A DNA stretch of 64,000 nucleotides, taken from Dendrobium chrysotoxum. Lineage: Eukaryota; Streptophyta; Magnoliopsida; Asparagales; Orchidaceae. Made by a program: the position numbers and the translations under genes. The notes under the pieces are model-generated. The model saw only the letters and a list, made by a program, of their open reading frames with translations. It had not been told where the DNA came from and did not search any database. Below, piece after piece: positions 45,727 through 59,166 of the stretch. Within the stretch, counting starts at the first letter, position 1; every line of letters begins with the position of its first letter. Location of the stretch: the NCBI GenBank assembly GCA_019925795.1, contig CM034314.1, positions 31,241,774 to 31,305,773 of the forward strand, given 5' to 3'.

Positions 45727-46860
45727 CTCATTTTTATCAGAGTTTCCATCATTAGCCATTAAATAAGGCTTGTCACTTCCACTTTAAGTTAACTTTATGA
45801 GGAATCTGACTCCGAGTTTTCCTGGAATGCTTTCTGTAGTTTTTGCTTCTACTTTGATAATTTGATTTTTCTTCACCCTTTTCCTTAGTAGGGTGACAAC
45901 TGAGGCTGGGGCAATCTATTATCATATGCATAGTCTTCAAACACTCAAAATAAACCATGCTAGATGAAAACTTATTAAACTTATTTTTTTTAGCACTGCT
46001 TTTGTCAAAGTAGTGCTATTTTTGGCAATTCAGGATTCTCTTGAATTATTGAGTAATTAAAGTTATGTCTTCGCTCCCTTTAACTCTTAAATCACTGCTC
46101 TCGATGTCATCCACCTTCCATGCCATAGTTCTTTCTTTCCTTTTGTCACTTGAATCTAAACCCTTTGACTCATATTTTGCACATAAGTAATAAGAGAGCC
46201 CAAAATATTTTAAAAAAGTACATATAAAGATCTTTTTATTAAGATATTACAATGACTTTAGCATCATAAAAATCAGGAGAACAATTCAATATTTTATTTG
46301 CTTTTTTTAGAATTAGAAATTTCCCTACCAAAGACATGTTACAAAGCGATTATTTTGGTGAACTTTGTATACATGTCAGATATTATTTCACTAGTTTTCA
46401 TACAAAATAGTTCATACGCATGTAATAACACATTTAAACTTGATTATTTAACCTCATTAGTGCCTTCATAGGTGATACATAATATATCCCATATCTCTTT
46501 CTGACTAGTGTACGTAGATATATGCATATAATCTTTTGATTTCAATGTATAGAAAAATAGTTTTAGCATTTTGCATTAAGTTGGGAAAAATATCTATCAT
46601 CTATAGACCATTCAATAAAGGTACGATCAACTTTCATGCCTTTAATAATATGAGATGATAAATAATATCTTACCTGTATTATATGAAGCATGTAGAAATC
46701 TATAGATTGTAAGAATATTGATATGTGTATTTTTGAAAATTTGAATGGAATGTCATCAAAAAATTGTGGTAAGGTAAAAAAAATTACCCTTAAGTAGTAT
46801 TGTAGTTTACAATATATGCTTTAGATAAAACTCTTGGTGTTAAAACCAAATTGTTAGAGA
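45727..46860 (-). pseudogene. copia gag (old element), lacking the intron segment
   Basis: Minus strand. From the primer site: 'IPFKFSKIHISIFLQSIDF', then the Gag core in pieces, first knuckle 'YFECLKTMHMIIDC' (again Tyr at the first Cys position), 'KEKGEEKSNYQSRSKNYRKH', and the acidic end 'MANDGNSDKNE', which joins directly to 'VCSHKRSNES' at 45,727/45,726. The 722-nt coiled-coil and CCHC segment found in the two younger elements is absent precisely between these residues. Confidence 0.72.
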
Positions 46861-46863
46861 ATC

Positions 46864-46877
46864 TTCTTTGATACTAA
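46864..46877 (-). other. Degenerate Met-type primer binding site
   Basis: Minus strand tagtatcaaagaag compared with tggtatcagagc; adjacent to the 5' LTR end at 46,879. Confidence 0.55.
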
Positions 46878-46878
46878 T

Positions 46879-48462
46879 AGAAAGTTTAATAGTTGGCTTT
46901 GAAGCCAATTGAACGTTGAAATTGCTCGCCAGGGGAGGGGGGGGGGGTGAATTGGTTATTTGTAAAAGTTTTTCAAAAATTTTTTTTACTAAAATATAAA
47001 TTAGATTTTAACATGAAAGCATTTTAATAAACAAAATCAAAACTCACCATAACAATCCAAAAAAATACTAATCTTTTTATGTTTTTGATTATGTAGAAAA
47101 AATAAAAAATAATTTTTTTATTTTTATCTTCTTTTATTTTTCATTACTTTATTTTTTAAAATAAATATCAATCCCAATCAACCACAATTATATTTGTATC
47201 ACAATGATAATCAAAGTCAATAATGATTGAATAAAAATAAATATGGTGAAAGTAAAACTATAAAAAGTAAATGCAAAAAGAAAAATAATGTAAACTAATT
47301 TTTATAGTGGTTCAAACAACTTAACATACATCCACTCCCTAAAGATCTTCTATTATGGTATTATATTTTTTAATAGTGATTGTCCTTTAGCCCATGACAA
47401 GGAGAAGAATCCCATATAGACTCTTCTTCCTCATAGAATATCTCCTTTATCCTCCTTGGTTTGATAGAGCTATCAAAATCTCATTCACCTCCTCGGTGTG
47501 ATGGAGTAGCCAAAATCACCTTTATCACATGAGTGCAGCAATGTAGACAAAATTTATTTCACCTCCTCAATGTGGTGGAGTATCTAAAAACCCTTTCACC
47601 TCCTTATTATAGCGGAGTAGCCAAAATCTCTTTCACCTCCTTAGTGTGGTAGAGTAACAAAAATCCTCTTCACCACCTTGGTATGACAGAGTACCTGACA
47701 GCCTTTTACACGAAAGGCTTCTTCACAAAACTTCCTTCAAGATAAATAAAGACACTCCTGGAGGAACTTAGGTGCAAGTTGGTTGGAGCAACTATGTTAA
47801 AACCCCTCTCTCTTGAATCCCAAAAGACTCTTCTTCCCCGCACACAATCTGACCATTTATCTCCTTTGCATAATGCTCTCTCTTGAAGCACTCTTATCGA
47901 AGAAATAGACCTCTAACTACCAAAAGACTCCTCTAAAGTCATACCAAGAGTTTATTTAGAGATCCTCTAGATATCATAAGTTATTAATACTTCCACTTTT
48001 ATTCATAAAGTTTGATAAGAGTATCACACATTATAATTAATTCATTCTCTATTGTATGATCCATGATCATCTAGTATGATCAAAGATTGTCTAGTATGAT
48101 TAGTTCAATCAAATATTGATTCATACATGATGAACATTGGGATGATTAATTTTTATCCAGTATGAACTAGTTCATATAGTACGAGAAGAAATTTTAAAAT
48201 TAAAATTATTGCCTAATTTAAATCATGATGGAGATTCAAAATATAGATGATCATCTTCTAAGATGGCGTGGTCATATAATACGATTGATTATAGACTTTA
48301 TAAATTAATATCATTAAATAGTATAGTATGATGAAGATCATCCTGAAATGTTAGTATTGCATAGGAAAAATATATTCAATGTATAAAGAATGAGAAAATA
48401 AATAAACATCCAATAATATTTGTAATCTTCAAAACACAAGTTCGGGCTCTAGAATTTCAACA
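46879..48462 (-). mobile_element. 5' LTR of old copia element
   Basis: 1,584 bp, TGTTGAAATTC at 48,462. U3 palindromes ('gatcatctagtatgatc' near 48,065) at about 48,000-48,340, minisatellite about 47,455-47,700, U5 end with a long G run near 46,935-46,950. Oddly, the bases just outside its start (48,463-48,485) resemble this family's polypurine tract. Confidence 0.8.
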
Positions 48463-50300
48463 TAACTTCCCCTTCTTCAATGGTAGTCCTTGCGATCTTT
48501 ACTTTTTTTCACCTATCAAGGTTTTCTTACTTGGAAATGAGGTCAGTGTGTTGGTCCTACTTCCTATGAAGTTGACTTATTCTAAAATACTCCAACTTTA
48601 ATTAATGATATTCCTCTTTAATTTAAAAAGTTATTTCAAGAACAACTCAATATTTACTCCATATTCACCATTGATTTTATTCACCATCACCTGGGAGTTA
48701 GAAATGCACCATTAACTAAGTCATACCAAGGATTATGGTAAGTCACAAGTATGTGAGTAAAGCTTCACTTGACTATTTTCTATTTTCAATTCTATGCTAG
48801 TAGCTTACATAATAATAATTATTAAAAGGATTCTAAAAGTCATTCCTACACAACTCTCTATTCGCTTGAGGCTCCACCAATATATAGTATCCATTACATT
48901 TGTTGAGCACTCACCCCTAGCTTTTCTGCTTAACTATTGAGGTTATCTAGGAAGTTAGTGACTGTCTTGGCTTTAATGGTCATCAATCACGAGCAAGTAA
49001 TTTAAAACTCGCTTAGCTCTACTAACCATTTTAGCAACCTCCATGAGTAATAATGCTTCATAAGTACTAATTTTAATTGATGGCTAGTGATAACTTTTAT
49101 AGAGTGAGCCTAAAAATAAGGTTACAGTAATCTAGTTACTACTATTCATATGATTTTCTACCTAATAGGATATCTTCATTTAATACCATTTAGTATTTTT
49201 GAAACATAGTATATTACCGAATACTTTTTCCTTTGTTCCTTTGATAATATAGAGCTAACCACATATTTGCCCAGTTTCAAGTATAGCAGCAAGTCTTCAC
49301 CTTACCTTAACCTTTGGAAAAGAGTAGTTAGGAGAGAAGAAGCTTGAGTTATTTGATGGTGGACTCATAGTGCGTGCTCAAGGTGAACTTCTTTGCATTT
49401 CTAACAACTTTAAAGAATGGAGATCACCTCTAGCTTAGCTTAGGTATGAAATTATTGAGCTCAATGACTCATTGTACCTCCATGGTTAACCTTAGTGATT
49501 ATATTTCTATAATGGAATTTACCTTGTTCGGATTCACTTGATGCCTTAAGGAGTATGGATGAAGCCCGAGAATTTTTCTAAACCTTCATTAAAAGTACAC
49601 TTTAGTAAAATCAATCTTATATTATAAATCTTTAGAGTGGAAAACATATCATTTTGGCCTTATATGTGTTGCTTAGATTACTTACTCTTCACTAAAAAGT
49701 CATCCACATACACTTCGAAATTTCTCCCCTTTTAGTTTCTTAGGACTATATCCATCATCCTTTGATAAATCACCTAATCATTCTTCATCCCAAAAGGCAT
49801 AATCCTGTAGCATTACAAGACTTATACAATAATGAATGAGATTTTATTGATGTCCTAATAGTGCATCCTTACTTTTTGATAGCCTGAGAAGGCATGCAAG
49901 AAGAATATCACTTAATATCCAACTGTCCAATTGATAAGGGTATAAATCTATGGTAGTGGGAATTCATCCCAGGGGTTTTTTAGCTTAGATAATCTTTAAC
50001 TTTCTTGTTGCCTTTTATACCATAACAATAATAGAGATCAAGTCTGGATACTAGACTTCAGAAAAGAAGTAGGCCTCTAGTAGCTTCTGCACCTCTTATT
50101 TGATGGGCTCAAGGACTGTGAAAGTTTCCTTCATTATTTTTTTCTTTATTAACCTTGCCTTCTTCCTCACATTTAGAAAGTGGCAAGTAAATCCTTTGAT
50201 AAATCTTGGCATTCAGTAGCTGTGGGAGAAAAGATATCTAAGTCATCTTTGAATGCCTAAATTAACTTGTACATATGCTCTTCACTAAAATAAATACTTA
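48463..50300 (-). pseudogene. Ty3/gypsy reverse transcriptase-RNase H fossil
   Basis: No open frame, but the minus strand spells RT: 'MPFGMKNDxVIYQRMMDIV' (PFGLKNAxATYQR motif), 'NFEVYVDDFLVKSK' (the catalytic YVDD, intact), 'YNIRLILLKCTFNEGLEKFS' and 'GFM'. Upstream (right) is a worn 'LLSFxDAFSGYNQI' region near 49,900. Downstream (left), 'TYEALLLMEVAKMVSRAK' and 'NKCNGYYILVEPQANREL' may be RNase H. Same strand and element as the integrase at 35,740-36,988. The lineage looks like the Tat/Athila branch rather than a chromovirus. Confidence 0.75.
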
Positions 50301-51845
50301 TTGATAAGAGAAAATAATGTGTTTTTTTATGTGTTATAATTTCAATGAAAATGAGTTATTTTAATTATGTTATGCAGGAAAAATACAAACGAGTCACAAA
50401 ATTCTAACTATTATCTAGCAACGCGATGTCGAACAAATCAACACCGCAGTGCCATAAAAGGTACTGCCAAAGCACCACAAGATTAATATTACGGCTCCAA
50501 CTTTTATGTTGGATAGCACCATGACATTAAAATGGTCATCTTTTTGGTACCATGCTCTCTATCTTCAAGCACCGTAACATCATAATTTATCATGCCTCGA
50601 TGCTGAAATTGCCATTTTGGCGTCGAAGCATTCAAAAGTCAGCAGCGCCATGGTGTAGCATTTAGAACTCCTAAAGAATGCGACCTGTCAGCAAAATGAT
50701 GCAACAGTTTATAAAGTAACTGATCCACATCAGCAAGTGCCACGATGGAGCCAAGATAGCAGCGTAATGGCATTAGTTTATTTATTAGGCGTAGAGGCAC
50801 TGACCTTTCAAGTGTCATAACGCCAGTTGCTTATTTTGTATTTTTCAAAAAAAAAATCATTATGTTATATTGATAAGAGAGTTAAGTCACTTGTTTAATT
50901 TTATTATATTTCAATTTACTTCTCTAAATCTCTTTTAGTGTGATAACTAAGTGAATTTAGGAAAGTACTTGATGCAATAATTATAGTATTTGGTCCATGT
51001 TTATTTGAGAAACTCCATATAATAAGGATGAAGGAGTATAGAGGAGATACATTAATCCTTGTTGGTGATATCATTCTCTTGTATCTTCATTCTTCTATTA
51101 TTTTAATGAAAATGAATTTGCTTATCTTTTCTTCTATGTCTGACTAATTAACTAGTTTTGGATTGATGATATAGAGAATATATTAAGTACTAATAAAAAT
51201 TCTTGTTCTTTAAAGTAAAAAGATGTTTTTAGTTCTATCTCACTATTTATTTAATTCACACAATGGTTATATATGTAGTAAAAAGTTAGTGTGATATATA
51301 GCCTCAATGGAAAATGCAATAATGATCAGGAATTTTGAAATAGTATGTTTGCATACCTAGATATAGGATGTAAAATAAGCTATGTTCTTAAGGAGATGAT
51401 ATAACTATAAGAGGTCAGCAGATATTCTTTTCACCCCTATAAGCTTGATAGAGATCTAGGGATGCTTATGCTCTGAATTGCATAACAAATAAGAATTTCA
51501 TTAGGGAAGATATCAATTTATATTCATCGGTCCAAAATATTTTATTTATATATTGTAACCATTATTAAACTATTTTTTATTTAGTGATTGAGGCTCCACA
51601 ATAAATAATTTTATTTCAGTAGTATAATTTTACAATTAGAGTAAATTATAATAGTTAATTATTAAAAATTATACATTCTCATGGGTTTGACACTCTACTC
51701 TATCACTTTATTACTTGATTCGCCACTTATACTTGCGTATATTAAGTTAGGTTTATTATTTTATATCAAAGAAAACCTAAGTAGTGTTTAATAGAGATAA
51801 ATCCTTAAGCATTTTTATAATTGAAAATTTCACTCCACCGTAGTA
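50301..51845 (+). mobile_element. Athila-like LTR, plus strand
   Basis: Matches 9,955-11,269 in reverse: 'cccctataagcttgatagag' with 'tctagggatgc', and 'cactctactctatcacttta'. The opposite strand to the gypsy pol on its left shows that it is a separate insertion, perhaps a solo LTR; no primer site or purine tract is clear. It carries 'agcaccgtaac' and 'caccgcagtgcc' repeats near 50,440-50,700. Confidence 0.5.
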
Positions 51846-51847
51846 CT

Positions 51848-54800
51848 GATTGATTAAAAAATGTTAAGTTTTGAAAATGATTAATTTATCTTTGGGAAAA
51901 TTTAATTGCTTGAATTTTTATTTTACGATCGAACACATCATTATGAATGATATATCACCTCGAAAGATGAACATATTATTCTGTAATAGGTTCAGATTTC
52001 AAAACTTTGGATTTACCCACATTATTATAGTCAAACTCAAGGGGAGACAACATATGATCCTAGAGTATTAAAATGATGCTTGATCAAATATTTGACTGTG
52101 ATAATTTAGGTAAGAGATCATTAATTTCATAATCAAAATCATAATAATAGAAGATATCATTTATTATTATTTATTTAAAAATGACAATAATGATCGTCGA
52201 AGTTAATTTTCCAAAGATAATTAATTAGAGTTTTGAAAAGCTTGATTTTAAAAAAAATTAATTTGGGTTTCTAAATCTCCTACGAGTGTAAGCCCTCATA
52301 GTTAATTACATCATAAGAAACTGAGATTTCCTACGAATACTCTCGATTAAAATAGCGATATAAATTTCATTTTGGAATTCAAAGCTTGAAATCAAGGGAG
52401 GTAAAGATTGGAAATTTCAAATGGGAATGGTTCAAGGTTGAACACTTATTTTTGGAGTTAAAGGAGGAAGGGTAGGAGGCACCTGGGATTCTAAAACAAT
52501 TTAGAAGTTCCCCAGCCTATCTTATATGTTGGGCTTGAATTTGATGGAAAGATATTTAAGTTTGAGTTGTCAATTTTATTAGAATTTTGGGATTCAATTC
52601 AATGAGGTTGAGGTCTTATGATTAAATATATGCCTCAGATCCTAAGTCTAAAATGGGTATTGAATAATCAATAACCCGAACCTAGCTAGTGCAAAGCAGG
52701 ATCTGGACTTACCCTGACCTGGATTGGGGAGCCAGCTAAACCACCTAAGCTCTTTAAAATCATGTATCCAATCTTTAATGAAGAGTGGTTAGGGATATTA
52801 TTTAAGATAAGTTTAAGGAGAGCGAGGCCAACATCTAGAGTAGATTCCTAATAGGCCCCTTTAACATATGTTAGGTATTTGATGCTTAAGCTAAAAATGT
52901 AATTAATGATTTAGACACTTTTAAATTTATATCTAATACAATTCATACTAGTTGACTCGATCAAATGCTTGAATCAGAATGAAGAATTTTAAAATTATAC
53001 ATAAAAAATAGATTTTATCTTAAAAGCATGCATAGATCCCCTTGACAAAACTGCACCCTCATAGGTCAGGTGGTTTGCCAGAACCTATAAGCAGGGAGGT
53101 GCCTAACAAGAGGAAAGAAAGTGCAGCAAGTATGTATATGAGAACTCTCGCTGGTATCAGACTTACTTCTTAAAATGTTAGAGTTACTATGTGAGCTTAA
53201 GGAATTTTAATTTTGTTTAAATAAAAGAATTTTTAACGTTCCCTCACGAGCGTCCGATCGAGTTCCAAGCTAAATCAAATACGACATGCAAGATCGCCAA
53301 AAAATTAAGAAAAGCATGCAATCCAAATATCATAATTAATATCAAATAATTAATTAAATAATTAAATTAATTAAATTAATATGTGGCAAGTGCCACTTAA
53401 TATTACAAGGCAGGGTCTGCAGGAAAAATAAAGTGGCCGGGTACCACTGACTATAACTCGGATTCTACTCCTAAGACTTAAGTGACGGAGAATTGGGATT
53501 CTTCTCATTCATCACTTCTTCATCTTTCCACGGGATCCTTGGATCATCGGGTCTGATATCCAAATGAAATAAAACTCCCTCTCGAAAGAGGTGTTAACTT
53601 TCCTCTTTAGATATTTAAAGTATCCTACCTTAGGCTTCTAAATGGAGGAGGACTCTCCCCTGAGGGATGTCCTCTCCTCTTTTGCATATAAGTAGGATAG
53701 GATTGTATCCCATCTCAAACCACTTTACAATTACAACTCAACTGAATTAAAATTACATCAATTAAAATTGAAAATCTAGACTCAAACACAACCTGCATGG
53801 TTATCCAAAATAATTTGAGTTTAAATAATCTCCAACAATTAATATCAATCAAATCATCTCAAGCAGTTAATTTTTAAAATTAAAATACTCAAATCACAAT
53901 CACGCTTGGTCATGCTCTTTTGATTTTAGAGGGGGACTTTACAAATTCTGAAGCACCTGCAGAAAATAGTGTCAATTTAAAGCTTTGATTTTATTTTTCT
54001 CCCTTTAATTCGTAATTGTCCTGTATGAGCATGACCACTTACAAAAGATGGAATTAATTTAAATCATCCCTAACGTTGGGGTAGATCTAACACACAATTT
54101 AATCAAAACACAGAGTGTAGAAATTTAAATAATAATCAATCAATTACTTAATTATAACAACCAATATGCAGTGAAAACCATAGAAAACCTGACACACGTA
54201 AAAAATAGAAAAGTATACATCGGTCTAGCCTAAGACTAGAGTTGGTTGTCCTAGCAAATCATCTAAAGTGTGTGAGGTAAGCTGTGTGGATTTGATATGT
54301 CCTATGTAGGATCATCAGTTAAAATTATTTGAAGTTCTAGTTGGTTGAATGGTTTAAAGGAGATTTTAATTAGAGTTTAAGTCTTAGTGATTGAAATTTA
54401 TTTTAAAATTGACTTTAATTATTTATTGGATACCACCTTTGTTGCTTATCGAGGCCGTGAAGTTTATTTCACCTTCCTTGGGGCTAATTTAATAGCCATG
54501 TAGGCCTGGGTTATCGATTGGTAACCGATATAGTTAAGTGATTTGATTTAATTAATATTTGAAAGAATGATAAATTAAGATTAAGATTAATTAATTTCTA
54601 GTTTTAATTTTGAATCAATGTTTTTTGGATTTTAAAATCAATTGCTTAATTTTCTTTGATTATTTGAATTATTTAATACATTTAATTAAAGGGGTCAAAA
54701 GTTAACTTTTTGATTAAAGTTGAATTTTAAAAAGTTAATATTTTTATAAAATATTAGACCTTAATACGATCAGTTAGACTATACGTATGCTAAATTTGCA

Positions 54801-55250
54801 TTTTTCTATATTTTATTATGAAGGTTTGAAGTTTTGACTTGATTTTGACTTATATTTGATCGGAATGTTGACTTTTTCAAATTTGAATGATTTCTAGAAG
54901 TTTAAGATTTTTTATAAATATTAAATTTTTTTATGAGTTGAATGCCTTTGAGTTTGATTGATTTAGATGTTTCGTGAATTAGTTATGATTTTTCAAAGTT
55001 TATGTATTTATTAAATTTATTTATTGTCTTAATTAGAGAGGTTTTGATGTTTTGAATCCAATTGAATTCGAAACTACTTGTAATCAACTCCAAACATCAG
55101 GAATGTTTGAAGGATAGATTCTCAAGTGTTTCAGAATTTTTTGAAATTCTTAATTATTTTTAATTAATTAATTTAATTAAATTTTCAATTTCACTTAAAA
55201 TTAGATTATTCTTAAAATTGGTGTCAAATTACAATGATTTTAATTTTCAT
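51848..55250 (-). repeat. Family A repeat, inverted single copy
   Basis: Read on the minus strand, 55,250-54,420 matches segment A (1,960-2,690), 54,420-52,500 matches segment B, and 52,500-51,848 matches segment C (4,541-5,185), ending in the same 'ttttcaaaac'. It is clearly more diverged from the left copies than they are from each other. Clear anchors: 'ggattggggagccagctaaa' at 52,721 and 'gtaggagacttt'-type sequence near 52,280. Confidence 0.7.
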
Positions 55251-57683
55251 TGATTAAGGGTTAATTTTTGGTCATTTAGAGGTATTATTTGTATTTTTAT
55301 TATTTAAATTTGATTTATTAAAATTTTTAAGAGTTTTAATGCTTAATTAAGGGCTTGAACTTAAGTGAATTAATTAAGGGGTTTAATGATTTTCAAAATC
55401 AGTGAATATTTTTCTATAGACTGTATTTGTCACTAAGTTTAGGTGGTTCAAATTTCATGTGAATAGCAGGTGTAACCTAATTTCTAGAATTAATCTCAGT
55501 TCCATAGACATGTAATTAATTATTGTCCTTAATGATGTCACTAAGTTTAAATGTGTTTGAATCAAGGTTTGTCTAACCAAGCACATGAACAAAAATACAA
55601 TCATAATCAAGTTCCTAAATCAAGGAGAGCCAAAGCTAAGTGAGAGTGTGTGTATCTTACACATGTAAAGGACGAAGATAATATAAATAATTAATAACTA
55701 AATTAGTGAATAACCAAAACATGATTATTCACTACTCAACTCCCCATTAATTGAATTCATCCAAGCTCAATCAGTGTTTAAAATTTCAAGGGTTCTCTCA
55801 ATGTTCAAGGATTTAAATATATATAAATTTAAAATAAATTTTAATATATATATATATATATATATAAACCCATACATAAAAATATAAGATTTAAAATAAA
55901 ATAATTAAAGAAATCATCAAAATAATTTGAAATATTTTTGAGAGGTCAACTGGTTATCAAGATAATTTGAAAATAAATTTTTAATTTTTAAAATATTTAA
56001 TATAATACTTAATTACACATTAATTAAATATTAGAATATTCAAGTAATTCAAATTATTTAAAATAAATTAAGTTTTAATTTTGGAAATAATTTTAAATTG
56101 AAATTTTAATTTTCTAAAAAAATTGATATATTTATTTAATATGTTCAATTTATTTTATTTTTATTTTAAAATATTTAATTCTAAATTTAATTAAATACCT
56201 TGTCTACACATTATAATAAACAATAATAAGAAAATTAATTTATTTAATCTATTTTATTAAATTTTAGGGTTTTTTTATTGGACTGCATTTTTTTCACACC
56301 CATTAGGCCAATCTAACTAATCCCACCGTCTGTCTGTTTGTCCAATTGATCAAACGCCATATGGTTGTCTGCATGCAAAAAAACATTGAAACTTAAAGAC
56401 CCTTCTGCTCTTCATGTCTCCCCTTTGATCTACCTTTAGCCTTAAATATTCCGTGCATATGGAATAGGCAAAAAACATTTAAATAATTTTTAAATATTTA
56501 AGAATATAAATCCGGTTTCAATCTAATACAATCTCATAGCGTGCCAGCTTCCTTTGTTTTTATATTACACTGGATAAATTTTAAATCCTCTGGCAGGACA
56601 ACCGATATAAGCTTATAAGAATATAATCTAAGAATAACTAGTTTGATGGGGGATGTTAGAGTTGTTGATACGAAAAGAACAAGAGCAAAAGATTCGCATA
56701 CAAGTGTTTATTTATTTATTAAGCTTAACAATAATCCAGCAAATTTTTGGTACTACAAATAACTAATTAAAGGCTTGAAAGATGTTGTATATTTTATTTA
56801 TTTTGTTTGATAAGTACAAATTGCTTATATATCTCTTTAATATTAATATATCATATATTTATACATTAGATTAGGTGACGCTATCTCGCTTGTTTTTCAT
56901 TTTTGACATATCATTAAGAACTTATGTTCCTTTCAAGTTCACTCTTGGCGAAATGGCAGTAAGATGGAGATTGGAATAAAGAGCTTATCTTCCTTAATGA
57001 TTTCAATAATGTTATCTTTCATCTTATTTCAAGAAATTGTAATTAAGTGGCCGATTGTTGTGCCACTTTAGCTTTAACTAATAGCTTTGTTTTTTATTGT
57101 TTTTCTTCAAATTGTATTCCTTCTTCTTTGCCTTATTCACTAAAGGAGTGCGATAACTATCTTTAGTTGTGTGTAAGTTCTCTCATTTTCAATGCAATTT
57201 GCAACTTTCAAAAAGAAAGTTCACTCTTCAGTCTATTGTGGCTTCGAGAGTTGCACCTAAGAATTAACTTATTTAAGAAGTTACCCAACTAATTTAATTA
57301 AGCCAAGTACAATTCACGGTCATAGATAGCTATAAATTTGAGCGCATGCCAAACTTAAACAACTGTAGTACAACTAAGCCTAATAAAATTCATGATATGA
57401 TTAGCTTGGGTCAACTCAATAACAATCGTAATTCTCCAACATCACTTACTTTATTGTGATATAATACTTTAATTAAAAATAATATTTTTAAATAACTTAA
57501 ATTTTACATGATTAGTCGAAAGGAGGAATAATTGTTAGATCTTATCTGCCGAAATTTTTGTTTGGACAAAAAACTTATTTTTTTGAATTTTTCTGAAGAT
57601 GTAGGAAAGTCTAATTCATTTTACTGTTTACTTCAGATTTCATTTTTATCACTTTGGATATGTCAATCATAACTCATTTAATT
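55251..57683. other. No recognised feature; very AT-rich
   Basis: Low-complexity AT-rich DNA with a (TA)n run at 55,843-55,866. No open frame or repeat family recognised. A short less AT-rich patch at 56,290-56,440 has no identifiable content. Confidence 0.35.
55843..55866. repeat. (TA)n microsatellite
   Basis: About 11 to 12 TA units in a run. Confidence 0.9.
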
Positions 57684-57885
57684 CACTGCCAGAAAAAGGG
57701 GCTACTGCAGCACAAAATTAGATATTTCCCAGCGGTTTTAGCCGCCACAAATTTTCTTGCAGCGGTTATAAAACCGCTGCACGACCGCTATGATTCCTAT
57801 GTGGTGCAAAGACATTCTATGGCGGATCTATGATTCCACAGCGGTTATATGGATATTTGTGGAGGTTAAAACAACCACAATATTC
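57684..57885 (-). repeat. CACTA terminus with subterminal repeats
   Basis: After cactgccag, units of agcggtt/aaccgct recur: 'cagcggttttagccgcc', 'cagcggttataaaaccgctg', 'cgaccgctat' and 'cagcggttatat'. Such subterminal repeats in both orientations are where CACTA accessory proteins bind. Confidence 0.7.
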
Positions 57886-59160
57886 CAATTTTTTTTTTTA
57901 AATTAATGGAATAGTTTGTGAACAGCTTAGCACAACATGCCATGCGGGCTTCAATCCACTCAAAATAAAACCAAGAAAACAAACCAAAGCTTAGCACATA
58001 CCTTTTTAAGGGAACAAAACTTTATATTTACAAACTGGTTTCATGCATCAAAGCCATTTTGTTTACTGTATATGAGATTAATCTTCTTGTAGTAAAGCAT
58101 GCCAAGGTTTATCATAAAATCATACCCTTGGCATAATATCACCATTGATCCATAGGGCACCACCTAGGGTGAGGGCACCCATGATTCTAAATGAACCATA
58201 TAGGGATCATAACTAAAGATCATTGACTCAAAGCCTAGCCGAACTCAATGAGCCTTTCCACCAACTAACCAGACAAGGAAAACTCATCTACAATATGACT
58301 TCATGAGCACGTGGTGAATAATAATTGATACTGCAAATGCAAATATGGTCTTAAGCTATAGTTTGAGATCAAGTTAATGAAGTTTGTATATTACTATATG
58401 CTAGACATCTAGGCTTGAACTGTTGCAAAAAGGGAAAATAAGTTGCGACATATGTATGCACTAATTTTCCAGCATCTAGCCCTAAGCTTTTAGTTTGGCA
58501 TTGCTAAATGCATCTATGATACGAAATAGGCTTCAAAAGCTTGGCCTTTTCTTTCCTGAATCAGTAAACTAATTCAAAGTATGACAAAAAGTGCTATAAT
58601 TTGAATTAATTTTTTTCATGTCAGCTATACATAAAGTCATACTTGCCGAAATGAATAAAGACCAACAAAAACCATATGACCACATGATTCATAATAAGAG
58701 GAGCAATAAACCAAAAAAATTAACCCTCCCCATCTCAACAACGCAAGCTCATGATGAATATTACACACCATTCGCGCCGAATATTTCTGCCCATTCATTG
58801 AAAAATTCATTGAATGAAACAAAAATAAGCTCACAGCAAGCAAAAGGCATAGAAATTCATCCAAAGTATTATATTTGAAGTTTTATGTCATTGATATGTA
58901 AAAAAGAGAAAGTATTCATCATTCATATTTGGTAATCTACAATATCAAAACATTGAGCAACATCCAAAAAAAGTAGACTTTCATACCAAGATTCTTTTTA
59001 AAACAATTTATCACAAATATCGGTTATCTTCAAAACACCATTCTCTTTCTCCCAAACATAATCTTATAGAAGTGATTTCATTGCCGCCCTATCAATTATA
59101 AGAAGATTGAAAAATATTAGTAATCAAATGACAAACATCAAAATTTAAATGTGAAATTTT
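57886..59160. other. Interior of CACTA element, no clear exon
   Basis: AT-rich DNA between the terminus and the recognised exon; probably intron and 3' untranslated sequence. Overlapping open frames on both strands at 58,618-58,878 have no family resemblance and I do not call them. Confidence 0.35.
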
Positions 59161-59166
59161 ACATAC

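Larger units (their letters stand above)
36989..48462 (-). mobile_element. Old envelope-type copia element with both LTRs
   Basis: Minus strand: 5' LTR (48,462-46,879), Met-type primer site, gag without the intron, protease, integrase split by a solo LTR, RT-RNaseH, internal palindrome array, envelope-position ORF, two purine tracts, 3' LTR (39,031-36,989). Flanks tagct (36,984-36,988) and taact (48,463-48,467) could be a target duplication with one change. It lies inside a gypsy pol gene. It is far more decayed than the element at 14,425. Confidence 0.82.

Noticed and set aside
58618..58878. 86-codon open frame, overlapped by a 75-codon frame on the other strand
   Set aside because: Neither has recognisable domains; overlapping frames on both strands of noncoding CACTA interior are likely chance.
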